A stretch of 64,000 nt of DNA. Source: Noviherbaspirillum humi (GTDB taxonomy: Bacteria; Pseudomonadota; Gammaproteobacteria; Burkholderiales; Burkholderiaceae_D). The stretch is from NCBI RefSeq assembly GCF_900188095.1, contig NZ_FZOT01000004.1:186001-250000 (forward strand). Reading direction: 5' to 3'. Position numbers and translations under genes: made by a program. Positions 51,539 to 60,635 of this stretch are shown piece after piece. The notes under the pieces are model-generated. The model was not told the DNA's origin. It saw only the letters and a program-made list of their open reading frames with translations, and did no database searches. Each line of letters begins with the position of its first letter. Within the stretch, counting starts at the first letter, position 1.

Positions 51539-52492
51539 ATGACCCTCACAATCGCCCGTTCTCACACCATCTACGACGTAAAGGCAGTCGAAAGCGCCCA
51601 GGAAAGGGCGCGCGCCCTCAAGTCTGTGGAACTGGAAGCGTTCTACGACAACATGCTGGCGCTCGGTGCCGACCGCTTTCTCACCACGCCATCGTCCGCC
51701 GCCGCGCTCGATCCGCTGTACGAGGACTGTCCCAACTTCGGCGAGGTGCTGGACGATCTCTCCCGCTACCTCGGCCTGGCGCTGGCCGGCGGCACCAGCT
51801 TCAACATCATGCCGGTCCTGCTGCTGGGCGAGCCCGGCGTCGGCAAGACGCATTTCGGCAAGCGCCTCGCTTCCGTCCTCGGCACCGAATTCGAGTTCAT
51901 CAGCATGAACGCGCTTTCCGCCGGCTTCGTCATCACCGGCAGTTCCTCCACCTGGCGCGGCGCCAAATGCGGCAAGGTGGCGGAGCGGCTGGTGCGCGGC
52001 CGCTTCGCCAATCCGGTGGTGCTGCTCGACGAGGTGGAAAAGGCGACCGGCTCCACCCAGTCCGACCCGATGGCGGCCCTCTACCAATTGCTCGAACCGG
52101 AGACCTCGCGCGCTTTCCACGATGAATTCATCGACGTCGATCTCGATGCCAGCCAGGTTTTCTGGGTATTGACGGCGAACAGTCTTGAAGGCATTCCGGA
52201 AGCCTTGCTCAGCCGCATGGCGGTCTATGATGTGCCAAGCCCCACGCCGGAACAGGCGGCCGGCATTGCCCAGCGCATCTATGCCATGCTGTTGAAGGAG
52301 CTGAAGCTGGCCAGCATGGAGGCTGAGCTGCCGGAGAACGTGCAGGCCAAGGTGGCGGATGTCTCGCCGCGCGAGATGCGCAAGACGCTGCTCGATGCGC
52401 TCGGCTTCGCCGTGGCCGCGGGTCGTTCCGCCCTCGTGCCGGAAGACATCCGCCTCAAGTCCGAACCGGCCAAGCGCCGCATCGGCTTCTGA
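51539..52492 (+). CDS. Stand-alone Lon-like AAA ATPase
   Basis: The 317-residue protein has one AAA+ module that resembles the Lon ATPase domain but no peptidase or N-terminal Lon domain. Walker A is GEPGVGKTHF, Walker B VVLLDEVEKA, and sensor-like residues lie in VFWVLTANSLEGIPEALLSRM. The C-terminal helical lid has VSPREMRKTLLDALGFAVAAGR. AGGAG lies 5 nt before the ATG at 51539. The position opposite prkA suggests a link to that stress operon, possibly as a remodeller. Its partner and target are unknown. Confidence 0.8.
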   Translation: MTLTIARSHTIYDVKAVESAQERARALKSVELEAFYDNMLALGADRFLTTPSSAAALDPLYEDCPNFGEVLDDLSRYLGLALAGGTSFNIMPVLLLGEPGVGKTHFGKRLASVLGTEFEFISMNALSAGFVITGSSSTWRGAKCGKVAERLVRGRFANPVVLLDEVEKATGSTQSDPMAALYQLLEPETSRAFHDEFIDVDLDASQVFWVLTANSLEGIPEALLSRMAVYDVPSPTPEQAAGIAQRIYAMLLKELKLASMEAELPENVQAKVADVSPREMRKTLLDALGFAVAAGRSALVPEDIRLKSEPAKRRIGF

Positions 52493-52649
52493 TCAGCATC
52501 GTTTCAACAGGCTGCAAGGCCGGTCGCGCAATCCCGCCGAGGAACGGCGGGGCCGGCTGCCTGTCACTCCAGAGTGTGTCATGTCGGCTGGGCTTGCCTG
52601 CTCGCCAGCGGCCGATGACGCACGCCATATCCTCAACTTCGGAGAACCG

Positions 52650-53975
52650 ATGAATCCTTCCACAGGGCATCGCATCGTGATCGTCGGCGGCGGCGCCGGC
52701 GGGTTGGAATTGGCGACCCGCCTCGGCGACAAGCTCGGGCGCAAGGGCAGGGCGGAGATCGTTCTGGTGGATCGCTCCCCAACCCACCTGTGGAAGCCGC
52801 TGCTGCACGAGGTGGCCGCCGGCAGCCTGGACATTCATGCCCATCAGGTGGAGTACATCGCGCAAGCCAGGTGGCACCATTTCGAGTTCCAGCAAGGTGC
52901 GCTCATCGGGCTGGACCGGGAGCGAAAACAGCTCCGCGTCGCCGCATCCCTCGACGAAGACGGCATCGAGATTCTTCCGGAACGCGAAATCGCCTACGAC
53001 ACCCTGGTGCTGGCAATCGGCAGCGTCACCAATTTCTTCAACACGACGGGTGCGGCGGAACATGCGATCGCGCTCGATACCGTGCCTCAGGCGGAACGCT
53101 TCCGGCGGCGCCTGATCGCCGCCTGCATGCGGGCGCAGAACCGGCTCGGCGAGCATGCCGGCGAAAGCAATCCGCAGGTCGATGTGGTGATCATCGGCGG
53201 CGGCGCCACGGGTGTCGAGCTGTCAGCGGAGCTGCGCAACACCGCCCAGGTGCTGCGCGCCTACGGGCTGCATCAGCTGGATCCGGTCAAGGACGTAAAG
53301 TTGACGGTGATTGAGGCGGGTCCGCGCCTGCTGGGTCCCTTGCCGGAGCGGGTATCGAAGGCGACCACCGAGCTGCTGCACAGCATGAATATCGGGGTGA
53401 TGACGTCGGAACGGGTGACCGAAGTGAGGGAAGACGCGGTGCTGACCCAGAGCGGAAAGCGGGTGCCGGCCGACCTGGTGGTGTGGGCGGCCGGCATCAA
53501 GGCGCCGGAGGTGCTGTCGACGCTTGGTTTGCCGCTCAGCCGACTCGGCCAGGTGGAAGTAAAGCAAACCCTGCAGACGCCGAGCGACTCGAGCATCTTC
53601 GCCTTCGGCGACTGCGCCAGCTGCCCATCGCCCGACGATGGCAAGCCGGTGCCGCCGCGGGCCCAGGCGGCGCACCAGCAAGCCGCTTTTCTCTTCAAGG
53701 CGCTGCAGCTGCACCTGGCTGGCAAGCCGCTGCCGGAATTCAAGTTCAGCGATCTCGGTTCGCTGGTTTCGCTGGGGCGGGTCAGCGCCGTCGGCAACCT
53801 GATGGGAAACCTGGTCGGCGGCTCGCTGTTGATCGACGGCCTGATCGCCCGGGTTCTGTATGCCTCGCTTTACCGCATGCACGTGCTGGCGCTGCGAGGC
53901 GCGATGCGCATGGTGGTGGACACGGTGGTGCAGTGGCTGAGACAGCGGACGACGCCGAGGGTAAAGCTTCATTGA
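52650..53975 (+). CDS. ndh: Type II NADH dehydrogenase (NDH-2)
   Basis: NDH-2 is a non-proton-pumping, membrane-bound flavoenzyme that passes electrons from NADH to quinone. The 441-residue protein has two dinucleotide-binding folds: HRIVIVGGGAGGLELATRLG for FAD and QVDVVIIGGGATGVELSAEL for NADH. The C-terminal FAD site is IFAFGDCASCPS. The tail (ALRGAMRMVVDTVVQWLRQR) contains an amphipathic helix that may bind the membrane. GGAG lies before the ATG at 52650; the preceding frame to 52359 is noncoding. A GC hairpin (52533-52551) separates it from the AAA gene but lacks a T-run. Confidence 0.92.
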   Translation: MNPSTGHRIVIVGGGAGGLELATRLGDKLGRKGRAEIVLVDRSPTHLWKPLLHEVAAGSLDIHAHQVEYIAQARWHHFEFQQGALIGLDRERKQLRVAASLDEDGIEILPEREIAYDTLVLAIGSVTNFFNTTGAAEHAIALDTVPQAERFRRRLIAACMRAQNRLGEHAGESNPQVDVVIIGGGATGVELSAELRNTAQVLRAYGLHQLDPVKDVKLTVIEAGPRLLGPLPERVSKATTELLHSMNIGVMTSERVTEVREDAVLTQSGKRVPADLVVWAAGIKAPEVLSTLGLPLSRLGQVEVKQTLQTPSDSSIFAFGDCASCPSPDDGKPVPPRAQAAHQQAAFLFKALQLHLAGKPLPEFKFSDLGSLVSLGRVSAVGNLMGNLVGGSLLIDGLIARVLYASLYRMHVLALRGAMRMVVDTVVQWLRQRTTPRVKLH

Positions 53976-54141
53976 TGACGGCAGAGCGGTCGCGCATGTT
54001 CGCCGGGTTGGTCGGATGGCCGGTTTGAACGGCAGGAGACGCAGGGAGGTTCGGCGTTCTCAATTGGCTGAAGAACGGTTACAACGGTTTTCCGCAAACT
54101 CGAACAAGGCTTATTTTACATAAGGTAAATTATCGGAAGAA

Positions 54142-54146
54142 TGAGC
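54142..54146. repeat. Target-site duplication, left copy
   Basis: TGAGC directly before the insertion sequence matches TGAGC directly after it (55736-55740). A sixth base (A) could also belong to it. Confidence 0.75.
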
Positions 54147-54195
54147 TGTAGGTCCCAAGTAGAAATGTCCGTTTTCTCCCAAGTAGAAATGTCCG
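54147..54195 (+). repeat. Left inverted-repeat end of the IS with two iterations
   Basis: CCCAAGTAGAAATGTCCG is present twice in the same direction, 24 bp apart, behind the terminal TGTAGGT. Confidence 0.8.
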
Positions 54196-54267
54196 TATTT
54201 GTCATTTGGAAAGATAGTAAAGCAAGAGTAGATGCAAGCTATGGAGCTCTGAGTACGGGAGCTGGCC

Positions 54268-55721
54268 ATGGCGAAGACTGGGACCATCACAATGAGCATG
54301 CAGGAAGCGGAGCGGCTCAAAGTCATCGCGGCGGTCGTCGATGGCAATCTGAAGCCGCTGCAGGCAGCCGAACGACTGGAATTGACGACGCGACAGGTTC
54401 GGCGCCTGGTGCTGCGATATGGGGCCGAAGGTGCTGTTGGGCTGGTGTCGCGCAAGCGCGGCCGGCGCAGCAATCATCAATTGTCTAATGGTGTGGCTGA
54501 CGCAGCATTAACCCTGATCCGGCAGCGGTATGCCGATTTCGGGCCTACGCTGGCCTGCGAGAAGCTGCGTGAGTGTCATGGACTTTATCTGGGTGTCGAG
54601 ACGGTTCGCCAACTCATGATGGAAGCCGGATTATGGATTCCCAGGCGATTGCGGGATCGCTCGGTGTACCAGCCTAGGAACCGGCGGCATTGTGTTGGCG
54701 AGCTGATCCAAATCGACGGCAGCGACCATCGGTGGTTCGAAGACCGTGCTGCGGCTTGCACTTTGCTGGTGTTTATCGACGACGCCACTAGCCGGCTGAT
54801 GCATCTGCACTTCACCCATACGGAGTCAACCTCAGCTACTTTGAAGCCACGCGGCGGTATATCGAACTGCACGGCAAGCCGCAGGCGTTCTACAGCGACC
54901 AGTACAGCGTGTTTCGTGTCACCCGCAAGCAGGCCCAGGCTGGCGTAGGCTATATGCAATTCGGACGAGCGTTGTATGAGCTCAATATTCAAAGTATCTG
55001 CGCCAACAGCAGCCAGGCCAAAGGACGTGTGGAGCGGGCCAACTTGACACTGCAGGACCGCCTGGTCAAGGAATTGCGGCTGCAAGGCATTTCGACGATG
55101 GAAGATGCCAATGCCTTCGCGCCACAGTTCATAGCCGACTACAACCGGCGGTTTGCCAAGCCGCCCAGAAGCGACGCGGATGTACATCGGGCAGTCAGGC
55201 AGGACGAGGAATTGGAGTTAATTTTTACGTATCGTGAGCAGCGCAAGGTATCGCATGCGCTCACCCTGCAGTACGACCATACCTTATACCTGCTGGCCGA
55301 CATTGCAGCCAATCGCCGGCTCATTGGCAAATACATCGCTGTGTATGAATACCCGGATGGAAGAATCGAGCCGCGGCATGACGGTCGCGCCCTCCTCTGC
55401 GTCGCTTATGACCGCCTGCCGGACATTGATCAGGCAGCCATCGTGGAAAACAAGAGGCTGGGACATGTACTACAGATTGCGCAACTGGTGCAGCAGCAGC
55501 GTGACAGTCGACGGGGGCAGACCTTTCCATCACGTACCAATCGGGGCGTGCCAACGGTGCCGAAGCAGGCCATGCCTGGAAAGAAGACGCAACGGCAGCT
55601 CAGCAGTGAGGATGTCGCTCAAGCCGTGGCCCAAGTTGCACCCTCTGGAAAGCCTCCAAAAAAACAACCTCGTCCAGCAAAAGACCGGACATTTCAACTT
55701 GGCAGCACAGCGGACATTTGA
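54268..55721 (+). pseudogene. ISNCY-type transposase, frameshifted
   Basis: The first reading frame starts at 54268 with an HTH domain (LKVIAAVVDGNLKPLQAAERLELTTRQVRRLV). It leads into an RNase H-like core with the first catalytic Asp150 in LIQIDGSDHRWF. The frame is lost near 54831-54833 (TCAACCTCAGC). One missing T would restore it: reading continues as FSYFEATRRYIELHGKPQAFYSDQY, with the second Asp, then GRVERANLTLQDRLVKELR with the Glu. The joined product would have 484 residues, the usual size for this family. The present parts end at 54948 and begin again in the other frame. The stop codon lies within the right inverted end. Programmed frameshifting is unlikely, since no slippery run is visible. 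Confidence 0.85.
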
Positions 55722-55735
55722 ACTTTGCACCGACA
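55686..55735 (-). repeat. Right inverted-repeat end of the IS with two iterations
   Basis: CGGACATTTCAACTTGG (55686-55702) and CGGACATTTGAACTTTG (55711-55727) are inverted copies of the left-end motif, 25 bp apart. The terminal ACCGACA follows, and then TGAGC. Confidence 0.8.
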
Positions 55736-56043
55736 TGAGCGCAGCAGCCATTCAAAAGGGTCCATATCTAGCCATTTTCGGATATCCGTTTTCTTCCCAT
55801 CAAACCTCTCATTGGGGTTCCAAGAACTTATCGGCTTCAGTCTAGTTTGTCGGGGCTTGATTTCGCATGGCAAGCCTTATGCAGCAATGGCTGAAAACTC
55901 CTTTTGCCAACGGAATCGAAAACCGATATTGAAGGCTTGCTTGCACCGAAACCTTCTCGGATCACGGCACGGCAGCCTTTCAGCGTCGTAGTGAACTTAA
56001 TGCCGCCTGTGCTCTCTGGTTAACCGTATTCGCTTAGGGCCCG
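55736..56043. other. Intergenic region after the IS
   Basis: Just over 300 bp that begins with the right-hand TGAGC and becomes AT-richer. I see no gene, no RNA and no clear promoter. It may contain the promoter of the hydrolase that follows. Confidence 0.5.
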
Positions 56044-56127
56044 ATGCCGACCCATGCTTTCCTTCAAGCCCTCCGACCTGCGCTTCTGATCCGCCCCGTC
56101 CACGCGCATGCGCGCTGCCTGCCAACC

Positions 56128-57606
56128 ATGTTTCGTTCCAGATCGTTACCATTTCTCAGCATACTCTGCGTCTCTTTATCAGCGGGACTGTTCGCCCCCG
56201 CCTTGCCGGCCTGGCTTGGCGCCGCATTCATGCCGGCGGCATTCGCCGCGGAACCCGCAAAAGCCGAGCCAGCCCCGCAGGAAGAAGCCAGAGCCCAGGA
56301 CAGCCGCGTATTTACCGTGGATGAAGCCGCGCTGCCCTTTTCGTCCTTGCCGGGCTCATCCGTAGAGACCGACCGCTGGACCGGGATATTGAACGGTGCC
56401 GGTTATCGGATCGAGGTGCCGAAGAACTGGAACGGCAGGCTGGTCATGTATGCGCATGGCTTTGCGGAAGCAGATCCCAGGCTCGTCGTCAACGACCCGC
56501 CCATCCGCCGCCATCTCATCGAACGGGGATATGCCTGGGCAGCGTCCTCGTTCAGCCGCAACAACTACGACGTGCGCGCCGGCATCGAGGATACCAACGC
56601 CCTGGCCGCCGCCTTTACTGCCATCGCGGCCGGCCATGGGCGCGCGCTTGCGGCGCCGAATCGCACCTATATCGTTGGCGGATCGATGGGCGGGCATGTC
56701 GCCGCAGCGGCCGTGGAACGTGAAACGCAGGAAACCGCGGTCAACAAATACCGCTACCACGGCGCGCTGAGCCTATGCGGCGTCGTCGGGGACACGGAAC
56801 TGCTTTCGTATTTCACCGCCTATCAGATGGCGGCCCAATACCTGGGCGGCGCGCCGGCGGCGGCCTACCCGGTATCCAATTTCGCCGCGATCGAGGGCGC
56901 ACTCAAGGACCGGCTGTGGAATGTCTACCCCCTGCAGCCGACCGAGGCGGGCCGCAAGTTGCGGGCTGCCCTGGTGCAGTTGTCCGGTGGCGCCAGGCCG
57001 ATTGCCGAAGACAGTTTCGGCCTCGAGCCGGTCCAGGACCATCTCTGGGAATGGTTTGGCAGCGACGGCACGGCAGGCGGGATCCTGAACCGAAACGCCT
57101 CGGACACCACCGGCCTTGTCTATCAGCTCGATGCCGACCCGTCGCTTTCTCCCGAGGAGCTGGCGATGAACGGCCAGATCCTGCGCGTCACGGCCGCGCC
57201 GGATGCCAACCGGCGGCGCACCGACGGCTTGCGCTGGATTCCCAAGGTCAATGGGCAGTTCGATGTGCCGGTGGTGTCCTTGCATACGCTCGGCGACCTG
57301 TTCGTGCCCTTCAGAATGCAGCAGATTTACCGGCAGCGCGCCATCGACAATGGCAGCGCCGGGTGGCTGGTACAGCGCAGCATCCGCTCCCCCGGCCACT
57401 GCGACTTCACGGTGGCGGAACTGGTCGAAGCGTTCGATGCGCTGGTGAACTGGGAGCAGCATGGCGCGAAGCCGGCGGGCGATGATGTCGCGTCTCCCGC
57501 CGTCGTCGCGCAGCCACGGTATGGATGCGCGTTCACGAAAAATGAGTTCGGGCGGGATGATGCGCCCGAAGTGGCGCTTGTGCGCAGACTTCTGCCCTCA
57601 TGCTGA
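56128..57606 (+). CDS. Secreted alpha/beta hydrolase
   Basis: With the ATG at 56128 the protein has 492 residues and a long signal peptide (MFRSRSLPFLSILCVSLSAGLFAPALPAW...AAFMPAAFA), so export to the periplasm or beyond is predicted. An in-frame start at 56044 with a weak AGGG would add 28 residues. The fold shows NWNGRLVMYAHGFAEADPR, the nucleophile elbow IVGGSMGGHVAAAAVE (Gly-X-Ser-X-Gly) and a His in SIRSPGHCDFTVAEL. The catalytic Asp is probably in HTLGDLFVP. Cys residues in SLCGVVGD and PSC could form a disulfide. The closest match I can recall is the phthalyl amidase/tannase-like group of esterases and amidases. The substrate is unknown. Confidence 0.75.
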   Translation: MFRSRSLPFLSILCVSLSAGLFAPALPAWLGAAFMPAAFAAEPAKAEPAPQEEARAQDSRVFTVDEAALPFSSLPGSSVETDRWTGILNGAGYRIEVPKNWNGRLVMYAHGFAEADPRLVVNDPPIRRHLIERGYAWAASSFSRNNYDVRAGIEDTNALAAAFTAIAAGHGRALAAPNRTYIVGGSMGGHVAAAAVERETQETAVNKYRYHGALSLCGVVGDTELLSYFTAYQMAAQYLGGAPAAAYPVSNFAAIEGALKDRLWNVYPLQPTEAGRKLRAALVQLSGGARPIAEDSFGLEPVQDHLWEWFGSDGTAGGILNRNASDTTGLVYQLDADPSLSPEELAMNGQILRVTAAPDANRRRTDGLRWIPKVNGQFDVPVVSLHTLGDLFVPFRMQQIYRQRAIDNGSAGWLVQRSIRSPGHCDFTVAELVEAFDALVNWEQHGAKPAGDDVASPAVVAQPRYGCAFTKNEFGRDDAPEVALVRRLLPSC

Positions 57607-57673
57607 TCGTTTTGATCCCGGCCAGGCGCCCTACTTCTGCCGACCCGCCACCCGTTTGCGCGGAGCCGGCGAG

Positions 57674-60238
57674 CTAGGTTCTGAACCGGCTCGCTGTGCG
57701 CTGACCGGCCAGCGCGATGGGCGATGCCCTGCACTCGGCCTTCTTGTTGGTGGCATCGATATGCTGGCTGGCGTCGTCGAATGACATAGGTCTGGCGAAC
57801 AGGAAGCCTTGGCCGAAGTCGGCTCCGAGATCCGTCAGGATCCGGCTCTGCACCTCGTTCTCGATGCCCTCGGCAACCACCTTCATGCCGAGCTTGTGCG
57901 CCATCCAGACCATCGTTTCGCACAGAGCGAGCCGGGTCGGGTCGGTGCCGAGTTCATGCACGAACAGCCGGTCGATCTTCAGGTAATCGAAGCGCAGCTT
58001 GGTGATGTAGGACAGCGACGAGTACCCGGTGCCGAAATCGTCGAGCGCCAGCTTGACGCCCTTTTCCTGCAGCATCGCGAATTTCTTCTTCATCGTGTCG
58101 TCGAGGTTCAGCAGCATGCCCTCGGTCAATTCCACCACGATCGACGAATAGGGTATGCCGAACTCCTCGATGGTTTCGAGCAGAGTTCCGATCGCCCGGG
58201 TTCCGCGGCGAAACTGCACCGGGGAGACATTGATCGCGACCTCGAATTGCTGCGGCTCGGCGCGGCAGCGCGGCGCGAACCTGCTGATGGCTTCACGGGC
58301 GACCCAGTTGCTGATCGGACCGATGACGCCGATGTCTTCCGCCAGCGGGATGAAGTGGGCCGGACTGATCAGCCCCTGTTCCGGATGCTTCCACCGCAGC
58401 AGCGCCTCCACCTTGGAAACCGTGCCGTCCTTGAGGTTGACGATCGGCTGGTAATTCAGGAAGAACTGATCGGAGGACAGCGCGGCATGCAGATCGTTGA
58501 CCATGCGGCGCCGGGCCACGATGCGCTCTTCCATGGTCGGAAGGAAATGGCAATGGCGGTTCCCGCCCAGCGACTTGGCGGCGTACATCGCCTGGTCGGC
58601 GTGCTTGATCAATTCCTCCGCGCTGCTGGCGTCGCCGGGATATTGGGCGATGCCAATACTGCCGGACACGTGGATGCGGTTGCCTTCCACATCATAAGGA
58701 ATGGAAAGCGCATCGTTGATGGCTTCAGCCATCCGTTCCACCGTGCGGCTGTCGTTGCCGTCGCTCAAGACCACGGCGAATTCATCGCCGCCGAGGCGGG
58801 CGGTGAGATCGATGGCGCGCACTGCCGACCGCAGGCGCTGGGTTGCCTGGACCAGCAACTGGTCGCCGACCGAATGGCCGAGGCCGTCGTTGACTTCCTT
58901 GAACCGATCGAGGTCGATCAGCATCAGGGACACCGCCGTGCCGCGCGCGCCTGCCGCCTCGATCAGCTGCACCAGCCGATCGCCGAGCATGTTGCGGTTG
59001 GGCAGATCGGTCAGGGCATCGAAGTTGGCCTGCCGCCAGATCACCTGCTCCGAGCGCTTTCGTTCCGTGATGTCGAGAAACAGATATATCCTGCTGAAGG
59101 CCGAACCGTCGGCATTGCGTATGGTATCGATGGTGCACAGTTCGGCGACCTCGCCGCGCTGCGGGTCGCGGTGCCACAGTTCGCCGTGCCAGTGCCCTTC
59201 GCGGCTCAGGCTTTGCTGGATCTTTTCATGGGCATCCGAACCGTGCTCCTCATCGAAGAATTCGATCAGCGGCCTGCCCACGATCGCATCCGCGTTGAGC
59301 TTGCGGCTGCGCGCGAACGCATCGTTGACGGTCAGCACGACACCCGCCTCGTTGGTGATGGCCATTGCCTCGCTGCTTTGCCGGTAAACGATGCTCGCCA
59401 GCTGCATCGCCCGCTCCGCTTCCTTCTGCAGGGTGATGTCGACGATCGTGCCGATCATGCGCTCCGGATTGCCCTGCGCGTCGTAGGTGATCATGCCGTG
59501 GCCGCTCACCCAGATCCAATACCCCTGGTGATGCAGCAGACGGTGCTCGGACTGGATCGCGGTGCGACGCCGGGCGAATGCCTCCTGAGTCTCCGCCCAG
59601 ACGCGCGGCTGATCGTCGGGATGGAGCCGGTCCTTCCATTCTCCCAGGCCCAGGCCGATCTCCTCGTCATCGAGGCCGAGCAATTTCTTCCACTGCTGGG
59701 AATGATTGACCGTATCGGCCTTGATGTCCCAATCCCACACGCCGGCGCCGGACCCCTCGAGCGCGAGGCGCCAGCGTTCCTCGACCTTGAGCAGCTGGTC
59801 GTGCATGCGGCGGTACTGCGTGATGTCATGCACGGTGCCGATCAGCTGCGTGCAGCGCCCGTTGCCGTCGAAAATCGGGGAGACGCTTACCCGGCCGATC
59901 TTGGTCCCGGCCGGATAGTCGGACGTTTCTTCCCAGGATACGGTCTTGCGTCCGCGGATGGCTTCGAGATATTTGCCGGTCACCAGCGCATGGGCCGGCG
60001 GCGGAATGACTTCATAGACGCTTTTCCCGAGAATGGCTTCCTGCGACAAGCCGGTGGTCTCGAGGAAGCGCCGGTTGACCGCGGAAAATATGAAATTCGC
60101 GTCATCGACGACGTCCAGAACAAAGATGACATCCGCCACATTGTCAAACACCAGGTTGAGCTGTTCTTGTTTTTTCGCCAACTGGCGTGCGGCGCTCGAG
60201 AGGCCTGCATCTGTTCCGGATTGCACTTCTTGCCCCAC
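57674..60238 (-). CDS. PAS-GGDEF-EAL cyclic-di-GMP signalling protein
   Basis: The 854-residue protein is a two-output c-di-GMP enzyme. It begins with a GTG start (MGQEVQ) and three PAS-type sensor domains (about 25-130, 150-270 and 285-400). Next come the diguanylate cyclase domain, with intact GGDEF in LGGDEFAVVLSD and the active-site stretch ending in LIDLDRFKEVNDGLGHSVGD, and the EAL phosphodiesterase domain, with KVEALLRWKHPEQ and conserved LDDFGTGYSSLSYI. Both catalytic sites appear intact, so it may make or break c-di-GMP depending on the signal. No membrane helix is seen, so it is cytoplasmic. It is convergent with the hydrolase gene. Confidence 0.92.
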   Translation of the reverse strand: MGQEVQSGTDAGLSSAARQLAKKQEQLNLVFDNVADVIFVLDVVDDANFIFSAVNRRFLETTGLSQEAILGKSVYEVIPPPAHALVTGKYLEAIRGRKTVSWEETSDYPAGTKIGRVSVSPIFDGNGRCTQLIGTVHDITQYRRMHDQLLKVEERWRLALEGSGAGVWDWDIKADTVNHSQQWKKLLGLDDEEIGLGLGEWKDRLHPDDQPRVWAETQEAFARRRTAIQSEHRLLHHQGYWIWVSGHGMITYDAQGNPERMIGTIVDITLQKEAERAMQLASIVYRQSSEAMAITNEAGVVLTVNDAFARSRKLNADAIVGRPLIEFFDEEHGSDAHEKIQQSLSREGHWHGELWHRDPQRGEVAELCTIDTIRNADGSAFSRIYLFLDITERKRSEQVIWRQANFDALTDLPNRNMLGDRLVQLIEAAGARGTAVSLMLIDLDRFKEVNDGLGHSVGDQLLVQATQRLRSAVRAIDLTARLGGDEFAVVLSDGNDSRTVERMAEAINDALSIPYDVEGNRIHVSGSIGIAQYPGDASSAEELIKHADQAMYAAKSLGGNRHCHFLPTMEERIVARRRMVNDLHAALSSDQFFLNYQPIVNLKDGTVSKVEALLRWKHPEQGLISPAHFIPLAEDIGVIGPISNWVAREAISRFAPRCRAEPQQFEVAINVSPVQFRRGTRAIGTLLETIEEFGIPYSSIVVELTEGMLLNLDDTMKKKFAMLQEKGVKLALDDFGTGYSSLSYITKLRFDYLKIDRLFVHELGTDPTRLALCETMVWMAHKLGMKVVAEGIENEVQSRILTDLGADFGQGFLFARPMSFDDASQHIDATNKKAECRASPIALAGQRTASRFRT

Positions 60239-60395
60239 TTGAATTCACGAATAGCCAAGTCGGGCAATTTATCATTTTAAAAATTTCGTGTCTTTTCTTT
60301 TCGCAGCAGAACGGCAGCGATCTCTCCGGAGTAAAGAGCGCGCATGACGGGCATCTTCTGTCTGCACTGCCCCGCCAAATGAGGCGACATCAAGA

Positions 60396-60590
60396 TCAGT
60401 GGCTGATCGGCACGAGCAGGACCGCTTCCCCGGCGGCCTGAAGGCGCTCGCGCTCTTCCGCCTGCCATGCGCGGTAATGCGCGGCCTTGGCGGCCACCAC
60501 GGTGGGCGGCCGCGGGCACGCCACCCAGATCAGGCGATCGCCCGACCTAGCGATCGGCCGATGGAATTGCGGGGTCAACAGGATGTTCAT
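60396..60590 (-). CDS. Small protein (64 residues) of the flavoprotein cluster
   Basis: The 64-residue frame starts at 60590, 45 bp after the stop of the binding-protein gene on the same strand. GGAG lies 8 nt before its ATG. The sequence MNILLTPQFHRPIARSGDRL leads into WVACPRPPTVVAAKAAHYRAWQAEERERLQ and ends VLLVPISH. The middle is a charged helix. I do not recognise the family. Its good ribosome site and position as the last gene argue for a real gene; otherwise it is a chance frame. Confidence 0.5.
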   Translation of the reverse strand: MNILLTPQFHRPIARSGDRLIWVACPRPPTVVAAKAAHYRAWQAEERERLQAAGEAVLLVPISH

Positions 60591-60635
60591 GCGATTTCTC
60601 CGCGGCGTTCCGGCAGGCCGGAACCCGCCTTTGCG

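Larger units (their letters stand above)
54147..55735 (+). mobile_element. Insertion sequence, ISNCY-like, about 1.59 kb
   Basis: The element is bounded by TGTAGGTC (54147) and, in complement, TGTCGGTG (ending 55735), and by a 5-bp direct repeat TGAGC. Each end carries the motif CC(A/C)AAGT(A/T)GAAATGTCCG twice: at 54154-54171 and 54178-54195, and, inverted, at 55686-55702 and 55711-55727. Such double binding sites are typical of this IS group. It holds one transposase reading frame, broken by a frameshift. It sits between two noncoding stretches and disrupts no recognisable gene. Confidence 0.8.

Noticed and set aside
52533-52551. GC hairpin (CCCGCCG with CGGCGGG) as a terminator between the AAA gene and ndh
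   Set aside because: It has no T-run, so termination is not supported; it may be an mRNA structure.
57809-60280. Plus-strand frame of 823 codons opposite the GGDEF-EAL gene
   Set aside because: The opposite strand has intact PAS, GGDEF and EAL motifs; this frame has none.
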